Assembly (NCBI GenBank): GCA_934462925.1 | Contig: CAKSIT010000023.1 | Span: forward strand, 1-29,235 | DNA: 29,235 bases | Reading direction: 5' to 3' | DNA from: an uncultured Oscillospiraceae bacterium | GTDB lineage: Bacteria; Bacillota; Clostridia; Oscillospirales; Ruminococcaceae | Shown here: positions 1 to 7,180 of the stretch, piece after piece | Layout of the letters: each line of letters begins with the position of its first letter | How positions within the stretch are numbered: position 1 is the stretch's first letter | Translations under genes and position numbers: made by a program | Notes under the pieces: model-generated | Databases searched by the model: none | What the model was told of the DNA's origin: nothing | The model's input: only the letters and a program-made list of their open reading frames with translations

Positions 1-127
1 GGCGCTCTTGGCCATGTCGCTCATAAGCTCACCAGAGTTATTTTTAAGCTCCTGACTTCTGATACACCTTTCAATCCTGCCAAACTTGTCGCTTAATTTT
101 TGGCGCTTTTGTCTATTGACTTTTCAT
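1..127 (-). pseudogene. 5' end of an unidentified gene, apparently frameshifted right after its start
   Basis: On the minus strand an ATG at 127-125 has a good ribosome binding site (AGGAG at 139-135, 7-nt spacing) and lies 21 nt after the stop of the upstream lipoprotein gene, as an operon partner would. In its own frame it reads only Met-Lys-Ser-Gln before TAG at 115-113. One frame over, 41 codons stay open to the window edge, with a plausible charged, coding-like composition (RQKLSDKFGRIERC, then QELKNNSGELMSD). Removing one A from the AAAA run at 124-121 would join the ATG to this long frame. It could be a true frameshift, a slippage-controlled gene, a sequencing error, or a gene using an internal ATG at 24-22. 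I do not recognise the product, and the gene continues outside the window. Confidence 0.35.
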
Positions 128-148
128 AGCTGGTCTCCTGCGTCGGGG

Positions 149-976
149 TCAGTTTTCCCAGCCGTAAAATTTCACCTGCTGACGATTAAGGCAGCGGTTT
201 TCAATGTCAAAGGTGTATTCATACTTTATTATCGTGTAGTTTTCGGCGTATTCCTCAACCACAAGGTGCTGCACCATAAGCCCCGCGGACTTCATCTGCG
301 GGTGAGTGCCGCGCGGGGCTACCTCGACGCCGTTCTCATACACGGGAACTTCTGTTATCTTCCCGTCGAATACCGCAAAATAACGCGCGTACTGCGGGGC
401 TTCCACCTCGTTTATCATGTAGAAGTCGAGCTGCAGCAGGTCGGGATATTCGTCCGCGGAATACTCGCGCTTGTTTGAGATAAGCTCGCACCCGTAGGAC
501 AGACTGTCCGTCACGCTTTCAAGAATAAGGAATCTGTCGTCGCGCGGAACGTTTATTTTAAGGCTGTCGATAAGCTCGCCCTTTTTCATAAGGTCCAGCC
601 TAAAGTCCCCGTAAAGAACGCCGTTTATATAAGTCATGTCGATATCGGGGGAATCGCTTTCGTCCTGCATTTTAACGCCCGATATCTTCACGGTGTAGTA
701 GTCGCCCGCGGAATAGACGTTCACTATCGTATAGGAAAGGCGGTCGCCCTCGACGCGCGGGGTCTGCACGGCCTCGGGTATAACGTCCTCGGGAGAGAGC
801 GAAGTCGCGGGCGCAGGCTCTGACGAGGTTTCGGTGAGCGCGGTTGCGGGCGTGGTTTCTTCTGCGGGCGGGGAGGTATGCACGCGGCTGCCCTCGCCCG
901 TTTCAAGCGCGCAGGCGCATAAAGTCATTACTGCGGCGCAAAGCGCGGCAAAGGCCGCAGGTCTTACGTTTTTCAA
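149..976 (-). CDS. Putative secreted lipoprotein of unknown function
   Basis: The likely start is TTG at 976-974, with GGGAGGG about 8 nt upstream, giving 275 aa. Longer versions would run across the promoter at 1008-1036. The N-terminus is a lipoprotein signal: Lys/Arg, a hydrophobic stretch AAFAALCAAV, then the lipobox-like LCAC, so the mature protein would be lipidated on Cys and held on the outer face of the membrane. A Thr/Pro/Ser/Glu-rich linker (about residues 25-65, e.g. PPAEETTPATALTETSSEP) follows. The rest is a soluble, beta-rich, acidic domain without a motif I can name. It would be expressed from its own sigma-A promoter, diverging from rplM. The function is unknown. Confidence 0.8.
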   Translation of the reverse strand: MKNVRPAAFAALCAAVMTLCACALETGEGSRVHTSPPAEETTPATALTETSSEPAPATSLSPEDVIPEAVQTPRVEGDRLSYTIVNVYSAGDYYTVKISGVKMQDESDSPDIDMTYINGVLYGDFRLDLMKKGELIDSLKINVPRDDRFLILESVTDSLSYGCELISNKREYSADEYPDLLQLDFYMINEVEAPQYARYFAVFDGKITEVPVYENGVEVAPRGTHPQMKSAGLMVQHLVVEEYAENYTIIKYEYTFDIENRCLNRQQVKFYGWEN

Positions 977-1007
977 GGCTTGTCCCTCCCTTTCCCTGTT
1001 TTCTTTT

Positions 1008-1036
1008 ATTATAATAGAAGCCGCAGAAAAAATCAA
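1008..1036 (-). promoter_or_regulatory. Sigma-A promoter of the lipoprotein gene
   Basis: On the minus strand TTGATT (1036-1031) and TATAAT (1013-1008) are separated by 17 bp. The -10 box lies about 32 nt upstream of the TTG start, which supports that start over the longer upstream reading frame. Confidence 0.7.
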
Positions 1037-1291
1037 GGGCAAATTGTTCACAAAAACACACACTTATGGCTGATTGGGAGTATTTTTGTCGCAAGTCGGG
1101 CAAAGCCGCATTATGTGCGAAAATATATGAAAAGACAGAACTCGTGAATACTCGTTTTTTCTCGCTTATTCTATGCTATACAAAAGCGCGGAGCTTTTCA
1201 AAATGAAACGCAAGAAAGAGAGAAAAAAAGAGAGAAAGCGAGCGTAAAGCGGAGAAAACGCGTTATATTTGAAATTCAACGCAAAAAATGC

Positions 1292-1320
1292 TTGACAAAA
1301 GGGTGCGAGGTGTGTATAAT
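1292..1320 (+). promoter_or_regulatory. Strong sigma-A promoter of rplM-rpsI
   Basis: Perfect consensus TTGACA (1292-1297) and TATAAT (1315-1320) with a 17-bp spacer, as expected for a ribosomal-protein operon. Confidence 0.92.
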
Positions 1321-1326
1321 AAGTAA

Positions 1327-1389
1327 TGTTGTTACGCCGTATTGTGTAAAAACGGCGGTATAATCAGAAACAAACAGGAGGAAGAAAGT
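1327..1389 (+). promoter_or_regulatory. Leader of rplM with hairpin, candidate L13 autoregulatory site
   Basis: The roughly 60-nt leader between promoter and rplM holds a hairpin with CGCCGT (1335-1340) pairing with ACGGCG (1352-1357) over an 11-nt loop, followed by an A-rich stretch and the ribosome binding site AGGAGG at 1377-1382. An L13 leader that lets the protein repress its own operon is known in Firmicutes. That this hairpin is that element is an inference from position only. Confidence 0.4.
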
Positions 1390-1818
1390 ATGTCAACATA
1401 TATGCCGAATGCTCAGACCGTTGAGCGCGCGTGGTATATTCTCGACGCTGCTGAAAAGCCTCTGGGTCGTGTTGCCGCAACGGCAGCTCACCTTCTCAGA
1501 GGAAAGCACAAGCCCACATTCGCACCTCACTGCGACTGCGGCGACCATGTTATCATCATCAACTGCTCCAAGGCAGTTCTCACAGGCAAGAAGCTTGAGA
1601 AGAAGGTTTACAGATGGCACACCGGCTGGATAGGCCATCTTAAGGAAGTAGGCTACGACAAGCTGATGAAGGAGAACCCCGAGAAGGCAATGACCATTGC
1701 CGTAAACGGAATGCTCCCCAACACCACTTTGGGCAGAAAGGCTCTCACCAGACTGCGCTGCTACGCAGGTGCAGAGCACAACAACGCGGCACAGAAGCCC
1801 GTTGAATACAAGTTTTAA
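1390..1818 (+). CDS. rplM: Large-subunit ribosomal protein uL13
   Basis: Ribosomal protein L13 of the 50S subunit, an early 23S rRNA-binding assembly protein. At 142 aa it has the usual family length. Family signatures are visible: WYILDAAEKPLGRVA near residues 15-29, LLRGKHKPTFAPH, GDHVIIIN, TGKKLEKKVYRWHTG and the C-terminal MLPNTTLGRK with YAGAEHNN. The ATG at 1390 is chosen because AGGAGG sits 7 nt upstream and the protein then begins like other L13 proteins; the frame extends further upstream only by a TTG without a site. rpsI follows 12 nt downstream, the conserved bacterial order. Confidence 0.98.
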   Translation: MSTYMPNAQTVERAWYILDAAEKPLGRVAATAAHLLRGKHKPTFAPHCDCGDHVIIINCSKAVLTGKKLEKKVYRWHTGWIGHLKEVGYDKLMKENPEKAMTIAVNGMLPNTTLGRKALTRLRCYAGAEHNNAAQKPVEYKF

Positions 1819-1830
1819 GGAGGGCTGAAA

Positions 1831-2229
1831 ATGTACGAATCTAAACCCTATTACTACGGAACAGGCAGAAAGAAGCACTCCACTGCAAGAGTAAGAGTAT
1901 ACCCCGGCAGCGGCAACATCACCGTAAACGGCAGAAGCATCGACGATTATTTTGGTCTTGATACGCTCAAGCTCATCGTTCGTCAGCCCCTCACGCTTAC
2001 CGATACTATCGACAAGTTCGACATCATCTGCACCGTTGCAGGCGGCGGTGTTTCCGGTCAGGCAGGCGCTATCCGCCACGGTCTTTCCAGAGCGCTCCTC
2101 CAGTACTCCGACGAGCTGCGCCCCGTCCTCAAGAAGGCAGGCTTCCTCACTCGCGACCCGAGAATGAAGGAAAGAAAGAAGTACGGTCTCAAGGCTGCAC
2201 GCCGCGCTCCTCAGTTCTCCAAGAGATAA
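1831..2229 (+). CDS. rpsI: Small-subunit ribosomal protein uS9
   Basis: Ribosomal protein S9 of the 30S subunit, 132 aa. Its basic C-terminal tail reaches the decoding site and contacts P-site tRNA. The sequence shows [14 protein letters not shown] at the N-terminus, the [10 protein letters not shown] motif, [19 protein letters not shown], and the hallmark ending with [24 protein letters not shown]. It starts 12 nt after rplM, with AAGGAGG just upstream, and is co-transcribed with it. Confidence 0.98.
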   Translation: MYESKPYYYGTGRKKHSTARVRVYPGSGNITVNGRSIDDYFGLDTLKLIVRQPLTLTDTIDKFDIICTVAGGGVSGQAGAIRHGLSRALLQYSDELRPVLKKAGFLTRDPRMKERKKYGLKAARRAPQFSKR

Positions 2230-2356
2230 TCTTTATCCCTTATGGGAGTTTACGAAGCGTTTGTTTATGCGGTTTGTGGCATTGTGCATCTGTTTGGGAA
2301 CAGGCAAATCACAGACTACAACTAACATAAAACTAACAAGCAACCAACAAAGAATA

Positions 2357-2382
2357 AGGCACTTATCGAAAGATGAGTGCCT
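2357..2382 (+). repeat. 11-bp hairpin with GAAA tetraloop
   Basis: AGGCACTTATC (2357-2367) pairs with 2372-2382 around a GAAA loop, with one T-G wobble. There is no T-run directly after it, so it is not a clear terminator. It lies 127 nt past the rpsI stop and abuts the repeat-like block beginning at 2382. Confidence 0.6.
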
Positions 2383-2592
2383 CAGCTTGTCGAAAAAATC
2401 AATTTTGCCCGCGTATGCGGGCTTTGAAATCACTTTTTTGCCTCGGGCTAAAGGTGACTGCGTCGACCTGGCCGAGGCAAAAAACACTTCTATCCGCGCA
2501 AGTGTGTACGCGACGCTGCGCTTACGCAACCGTGCGCGCAGCGCGGATGCCCCGTCGGGAAACTCCCGTATGGGGGTTTTTCGACGGTCTCA
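2382..2592. repeat. Candidate palindromic repeat element in a non-coding block
   Basis: The 400-bp gap between rpsI and the dockerin gene holds no convincing gene. A block of about 211 bp is bounded by an imperfect inverted repeat: TCAGCTTGTCGAAAAA at 2382-2397 against TTTTTCGACGGTCTCA at 2577-2592 (12 of 16 match). Inside are further inverted repeats: GCCCGC/GCGGGC (2407-2412/2417-2422); a perfect 13-bp pair at 2434-2446/2472-2484 with T6 and A6 at its outer ends; ATCCGCGC/GCGCGGAT (2492-2499/2541-2548); and an overlapping alternative CGCTGCGC/GCGCAGCG (2514-2521/2536-2543). It could be a dispersed non-autonomous element or a structured RNA. The sequence alone does not decide. Confidence 0.45.
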
Positions 2593-2619
2593 AACGGGAG
2601 TCACAAAGACTCCCGTTTT
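2592..2619. terminator. Bidirectional intrinsic terminator between rpsI and the dockerin gene
   Basis: A perfect 11-bp stem, AAACGGGAGTC (2592-2602) with 2608-2618, has a 5-nt loop and TTTT at the plus-strand end. It lies 11 bp beyond the stop codon of the convergent minus-strand gene, so it can serve both directions. Confidence 0.75.
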
Positions 2620-2629
2620 GCATTATCCC

Positions 2630-5600
2630 TTACGCTTCCTTTACATTGAAAGCATACTTAAGAATAGCCAGCGCGTCCTCTATGCTGATTTTGCCGTCGC
2701 CGTTGAAGTCCGCGACTGCGGAGTTAGCCGCGTCCTCAACCGCCATAGCGTGGCGCAGGGCGGCGAGCGCGTCTTCTATCGTGATTTCGCCGTCGTTGTC
2801 TGCGTCGCCCGCAAGGTCGCTGTACTTGCAGAGCATTACAACGTATTCGCCCTTGCCGGTTACGGGGAGCGCTACAGAGCCGTCGGCGCTTATTTTTGCC
2901 GTGCCTGCGAACTCCGCCTTGCCGTCTTTGATGTAATAGAGATTAGCGAACTGCCCCGCGTACTGTGCCTTGAAGCTTACGCCAAGCGCCGCGTTCAAGC
3001 CCGTGTTGTTTGTGCTGAATCTGTACCCAACAACGCCGCGCGCGCCCTGCGCAGTTGAAACGCCCGCATATACGCCAAGCTCTGCCGCGGAAACCGCAGT
3101 TATCTGAGCGCCGTTTACGGTCCAGCTTTTTATATTGTCCACGCGGAAAATCGCGGTGATTTTTCTGTCCTTAAGCGCCTTTATTACGTCTGCGGGAACG
3201 GTGGTGCTGCCGTTAAGGTCAATGGTAATCGTGCCGCTGAGCTTTTCAAGGTCGGCGGCGATTTCTGCCCAGTCCTTTGCTGCGCCGTTTATAGCGGGCT
3301 GATTTGTGCCAACGTCAGAGCTGCCGTTATGGTTGGGACGTGCGCTGCTGCCGCCGCTTGATTTTCTCTCAAATTCCGCGCTGAACGTGCAGCCGGCGGT
3401 TATGGTGAACGTATACTTGCCGCCTGTAAGCGTAACTTTCTTGCCGTCAAGCGCGGCGGATTTTACGCGGTAGCCGCTGTCGGGGGTAACGGTGAGCGTT
3501 ACCTCTGTACCTATGGGGTAGTCGCTTGTGGCGGGAGTTACCGTGCCGTGTTCGCCGCTTATAACGGTAAGCGCAGCGCTGCCTGCTTGTATCTCCTCAA
3601 ATTCAGCGTTAAAAGTCCAGTCTACAAGCTGCTCTATGGTGAATGTGCAGGCGTTGTTTGTTACCGTAACGTCCTTGCCGTTAAGCTTCGCGGACTTTAC
3701 ACGGTAGCCGCTGTCGGGCGTGAGCGTGAGGGTAACCTCGTCCCAGCTGCCGATATTGTATACCTGCGTTCCGTCGCTCAGCGTTTCAAAGCTTCTGCCG
3801 CCGTCAAGCCTGCCGCTGAATGTGACAGAGCCGTGCGCGGGCTTGGGGATTCTGAGAACCGAGAGGTCGGCGTAGTAAATGAAAAACTTATTAGCGCCCT
3901 TGTCAAGCTTTACCTTGTAGTGGCAGCCGTCGCTCTCAAGGCTGTACGCGTCAATGTGCGCGCCGTTAAATTCAGACGTACCGATAAATTTGTCGTCGGT
4001 TATCGTCGCCACAATCTCGCACTCCGTGCCGATTTCGTACTCGCTGCGCGCGGCATTTACGGGTGCGGGCGTTACAGTTACCTTATCGCCGGGGAGCGAT
4101 ATATTCAGAATGCTTAACTCGAGAGTGCAAAGCTCGTCGGCTTTATAAACCGCCGCGTTGACGGTCGTGTTATCGCTCACCGTAATATCGGTGGAATATG
4201 TTGCTTTTTTGCTGTCGTAAACGGTGTCAGCACCGTTGATTTTGGCTACGCTGCAGCCCTCCGCCGCGGCAATGCTTACCGTAACCTTTTCGTTGCGCAG
4301 AACCATTGTGGAAAAATCGGTAGACTTGCCGTCAAACGTTTTTTCCGTGCCGTCGGAGTATTTCACCGTTACGGAGCTTATCTCGCCGTCTGCAAGGCTC
4401 TTTTGCAGCTCTGCGGACAAATCAAGCGCATAGTAACTCGTATCCCCTGTTTTCGTCATACGCAGGGTTATCGTTCTGTCGCTGTCTGCGGGCAGATGAT
4501 AAGAGCCGTTTAGCGAAGGTGGAATAAAGTCGGAATCGTACTCGATTTCAAGGGAGTATCCGTCTTTCGGTATCAGCGTAATATCAAAGTACTCTCCCAC
4601 AGGGACGGTATAGTAAGAGCCAATACCCGTACCCTGCTTTACTAAAGGAGAACCGTTATATTCTGCGGATACGGTATAGTAATTTGTCGGAGAATCGTCT
4701 GAACCGACTGAAAAATTAAAAAACTCGTGATAAAAGCTTATTTTTGCATAGTTTACGATAATATTAAAAAATATCTCGCCGGAGCTGTCTTTAATCGTCT
4801 GCCCGTTGATGTTGAGGTAAAAGAAATAAGTGCCTGCCTTAGCGCCGCTGTTTGCTTCAAGGCTCAGCGTGAACTCTTTCTCGCCGCCCGTGTTAAGTAT
4901 TTTAGGGGTAACTCCGATATCGTTCCAGTCTAAGGTATAATTGCCGTCCTCGTCATGCAGGCTTATATCCAAATCCAGCGTACCGTTTGAAAAGGGGTAA
5001 GTAAGCGGCACTTTGACTGTCGCGGGGCTGCCCACGCTTACATTCATCGGGTTGCTGAATACGGGGCTGCCCGCAATGGGGTTGAGAACCATTCCGCCTG
5101 CGTATATCTCGTTAGTGCCTGCGTATTTTATGTCGCCGTTCTCATCGGGCTGTATTTCTGTGTAAACCCAGTCAGCGCCGCTCTTTTCGTGAACGTAAAT
5201 AAGCGGGCTGTCAAATTCAACGTAGTTGTCGTTGCTTAAAAGGTTTACCTCGTAGTCGCCCGAGCCGTCAAAAATACACCCTTTGGAATAAACAAGAGAA
5301 TCGGCGTAAACATTGCCGTGAAAGACAAAGGTATTCGCTAGATTCTTAAGTTTCTTTGCGCATATGTTTGCATATATGTTATCAACTTGAGGTCTTATAT
5401 TTATATTTCCGTTCGGCGCGTAAAAATTGTTTTCAGTTTTTATATTATAATCACAGGAAACGTAAATGCTTCTGGTATCGTTAAGACCGGTGGCGTTTGA
5501 ATAGATATTGCATTTATCCGTATACGGAGCGTCAATGCTGATGTGGCATTCTTCCGTGTTGTCGTTTGTGCTTACAATCGTACAGGAGTTGAAAGAAGCC

Positions 5601-6748
5601 TTGCTGTATCCGCATAAATCAACATCTCTGTTATAGCCGTTTGACACAAAGGCTAAAGTAGCGTTTTCCGCCTGCACGTTTGTATTTGCAGTAAGATTAT
5701 TGGGGCAGATAAACAAATTACCGCCTGTCAGTTTCACGTTCTTTAAGTTAAGCGCGCCGGTCGTGGATTGATTATTGTCGTAAAACACGCCGCTTAGCTC
5801 ATTGCCGATGCTTGCAGAGTTGCCGTCTAAATCGGTGGTGTTGGTTCTGTCGTTGTCGGTAAGCACCTTATTACAGAACACATAGCCGCCCGACGTAACC
5901 TTATGCTTAACAGGCGTACCGGGAAGGGCATTCTCATTCAGCGCACTATTTTCCACCAGTTTGGGCAGGTACACAACGGAATTTTTTATAGATACAAACT
6001 GCGGACTGCTGGCGCTGAAGAACTCGCTCACTTCAGTCTTGCTGCTGCACAGAACGCTGTTTGTAAGCGTATACTGCGGGTTTGTTGCATGATAATCTGA
6101 CGTATTTGAAATGAGCGAGGCAACTTCAACGCAGCTCCTGTCAATTTTAATATTGGCGTTAAAGAGAACATAGAATGAATCCTTGAAGCCATTGATAGCA
6201 ATGTAGCTGTTTTTTATATCAGCGCTTTGCATTAAAATCACAGATTCCGGCGCTTCAATATAGCCCTGCGTTATTGTAAGTACGTTGCAGTCGAATATGC
6301 GCGTATTGTCATTTGAGGTTATAGCGCCGCCCGCATACTCAATCGACTTACTCGTCGAGAATAACGTACTCTTGCCCACCGCCTCTATTTTGCCCGCGCC
6401 GCGGATTTCAAGCGGAACTTCTATTGCGTTTATAAATATGTCTGTGACGTAAGAACCCGTGACGTTTATTGAGCTTGCTATGTCAATAACCGCAGCCCCG
6501 CCATTTTTTGTGGATTCTATAAAAAAATTTATGTATTTTAAGTCAAACGTACGGCTGCCGTAGAAATGCAGCGTCTGACCGTCCCATGTCCAGCCGTCGC
6601 CGTATAAATAATTGTCCGCATTGAGGTTTGAGAGCGGCGGGTCGCCCGCAGCCGCAGCCGTGTGGGAAATTGCGGGGATAAACGCCGCAATCATCGCAAG
6701 CGCCAACAGCAGGCTTATAAGCTTGCTGCAAAGTTTTGTCTGTGTCAT
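2630..6748 (-). CDS. Large secreted dockerin-bearing protein with beta-helix-like and InlB-type repeats
   Basis: The start at 6748 has AAGGAGG 6 nt upstream and gives 1372 aa. A signal peptide covers about residues 1-34 (KLCSKLISLLLALAMIAAF, then AAAAG). Roughly residues 40-560 are Asn/Ser/Thr-rich with repeating short strands, resembling a right-handed beta-helix or carbohydrate-binding fold. Beta-sandwich-like segments follow, then two closely similar copies of a divergent InlB-type repeat (TPDSGYRVKSA twice). The C-terminus, about residues 1312-1372, is a type I dockerin with two calcium loops, DADNDGEITIEDA and DFNGDGKISIEDA. Dockerins bind cohesins of cellulosome scaffolds, so it is probably extracellular and part of, or docked on, such a complex. 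I see no catalytic domain; adhesion or substrate binding is an inference. The beta-helix part is more AT-rich than the flanks. Confidence 0.9.
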   Translation of the reverse strand: MTQTKLCSKLISLLLALAMIAAFIPAISHTAAAAGDPPLSNLNADNYLYGDGWTWDGQTLHFYGSRTFDLKYINFFIESTKNGGAAVIDIASSINVTGSYVTDIFINAIEVPLEIRGAGKIEAVGKSTLFSTSKSIEYAGGAITSNDNTRIFDCNVLTITQGYIEAPESVILMQSADIKNSYIAINGFKDSFYVLFNANIKIDRSCVEVASLISNTSDYHATNPQYTLTNSVLCSSKTEVSEFFSASSPQFVSIKNSVVYLPKLVENSALNENALPGTPVKHKVTSGGYVFCNKVLTDNDRTNTTDLDGNSASIGNELSGVFYDNNQSTTGALNLKNVKLTGGNLFICPNNLTANTNVQAENATLAFVSNGYNRDVDLCGYSKASFNSCTIVSTNDNTEECHISIDAPYTDKCNIYSNATGLNDTRSIYVSCDYNIKTENNFYAPNGNINIRPQVDNIYANICAKKLKNLANTFVFHGNVYADSLVYSKGCIFDGSGDYEVNLLSNDNYVEFDSPLIYVHEKSGADWVYTEIQPDENGDIKYAGTNEIYAGGMVLNPIAGSPVFSNPMNVSVGSPATVKVPLTYPFSNGTLDLDISLHDEDGNYTLDWNDIGVTPKILNTGGEKEFTLSLEANSGAKAGTYFFYLNINGQTIKDSSGEIFFNIIVNYAKISFYHEFFNFSVGSDDSPTNYYTVSAEYNGSPLVKQGTGIGSYYTVPVGEYFDITLIPKDGYSLEIEYDSDFIPPSLNGSYHLPADSDRTITLRMTKTGDTSYYALDLSAELQKSLADGEISSVTVKYSDGTEKTFDGKSTDFSTMVLRNEKVTVSIAAAEGCSVAKINGADTVYDSKKATYSTDITVSDNTTVNAAVYKADELCTLELSILNISLPGDKVTVTPAPVNAARSEYEIGTECEIVATITDDKFIGTSEFNGAHIDAYSLESDGCHYKVKLDKGANKFFIYYADLSVLRIPKPAHGSVTFSGRLDGGRSFETLSDGTQVYNIGSWDEVTLTLTPDSGYRVKSAKLNGKDVTVTNNACTFTIEQLVDWTFNAEFEEIQAGSAALTVISGEHGTVTPATSDYPIGTEVTLTVTPDSGYRVKSAALDGKKVTLTGGKYTFTITAGCTFSAEFERKSSGGSSARPNHNGSSDVGTNQPAINGAAKDWAEIAADLEKLSGTITIDLNGSTTVPADVIKALKDRKITAIFRVDNIKSWTVNGAQITAVSAAELGVYAGVSTAQGARGVVGYRFSTNNTGLNAALGVSFKAQYAGQFANLYYIKDGKAEFAGTAKISADGSVALPVTGKGEYVVMLCKYSDLAGDADNDGEITIEDALAALRHAMAVEDAANSAVADFNGDGKISIEDALAILKYAFNVKEA
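3441..3500 (-). repeat. Intragenic repeat copy A (InlB-type unit of dockerin protein)
   Basis: Encodes a TVTPDSGYRVKSAALDGK-like unit. A second copy lies at 3674-3733 with near-identical DNA over the DSGYRVKSA codons, a sign of internal domain duplication. Confidence 0.7.
3674..3733 (-). repeat. Intragenic repeat copy B (InlB-type unit of dockerin protein)
   Basis: Encodes a TLTPDSGYRVKSAKLNGK-like unit matching the copy at 3441-3500. The two units are about 78 codons apart, one domain length. Confidence 0.7.
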
Positions 6749-6794
6749 TATTACCTCCTTAAACCATAAGAAAAACCCTGTGTAATTACCAATT

Positions 6795-6823
6795 ATTATA
6801 GCAGGTTTCTCAGAGAATGTCAA
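6795..6823 (-). promoter_or_regulatory. Sigma-A promoter of the dockerin gene
   Basis: On the minus strand TTGACA (6823-6818) and TATAAT (6800-6795) have a 17-bp spacer and lie about 47 nt upstream of the ATG at 6748. The MITE-like element begins about 32 bp upstream of the -35 box. Confidence 0.85.
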
Positions 6824-6854
6824 TATAATTGTACATAATGTCACATAATTAGAA

Positions 6855-7090
6855 TAAGGTCACCTCTAAAAACCTTGTTTGAGTGAAAATGTGTATAGCG
6901 CACCGACTGCTTCTTTCAACAAGCGAAATTTCTGATGTGACGGCGTCCATGCCGTCACTCGGTTATTTCGCTTCGCAACGTCGTGTTGCACCTCCTCGTA
7001 AGGCATACAGCCTTACTTCGTCGGCTTTCATCGCATTCGGCGCACTCTACCCATTTTCCCTTTTCAAACCGGTTTTTAGAAGTTCCCATA
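6855..7090. mobile_element. MITE-like palindromic element, 236 bp, with long imperfect terminal inverted repeats
   Basis: The two ends are inverted copies of each other for about 55 bp. Outermost, TAAGGTCACCTCTAAAAACC (6855-6874) matches TATGGGAACTTCTAAAAACC read inward from 7090 (16 of 20). Further in, TTTG, GAAAATG, GTA, AG, GC, CCGA and TGC recur in the same order on both arms (to about 6910 and 7033). The centre carries nested hairpins: AAGCGAAAT/ATTTCGCTT (6921-6929/6965-6973) enclosing GTGACGGC/GCCGTCAC (6937-6944/6951-6958), then GCAAC/GTTGC (6975-6979/6985-6989) and GTAAGGC/GCCTTAC (6998-7004/7010-7016). AGAA directly flanks both ends (6851-6854 and 7091-7094), a possible 4-bp target duplication. 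No transposase is encoded; it would be moved in trans. Confidence 0.65.
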
Positions 7091-7139
7091 AGAATATTTG
7101 CCGAATCTCATTGTGTGGAATAATATTACTGGAAAACAA

Positions 7140-7180
7140 AACGACAGACGCGTCAAGCGCCTGCCGTCGTTTTTTCACAT
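7140..7180 (-). terminator. Probable terminator of the MATE gene
   Basis: AACGAC and GTCGTT (7140-7145 and 7166-7171) pair, with further partial pairing inside, and T-rich runs lie on both strands. The TGA stop of the MATE gene (7155-7153) sits inside the hairpin, so translation and termination overlap. The middle of the stem has mismatches, so confidence is moderate. Confidence 0.45.

Noticed and set aside
1064..1290. Purine-rich stretch GAAAGAGAGAAAAAAAGAGAG between the divergent promoters
   Set aside because: Low-complexity sequence only, with no inverted repeat or reading frame that suggests a function.
2261..3058. 265-codon plus-strand open frame starting after rpsI
   Set aside because: It runs through the hairpin block and then antisense to the dockerin domain, which is clearly coding on the minus strand.
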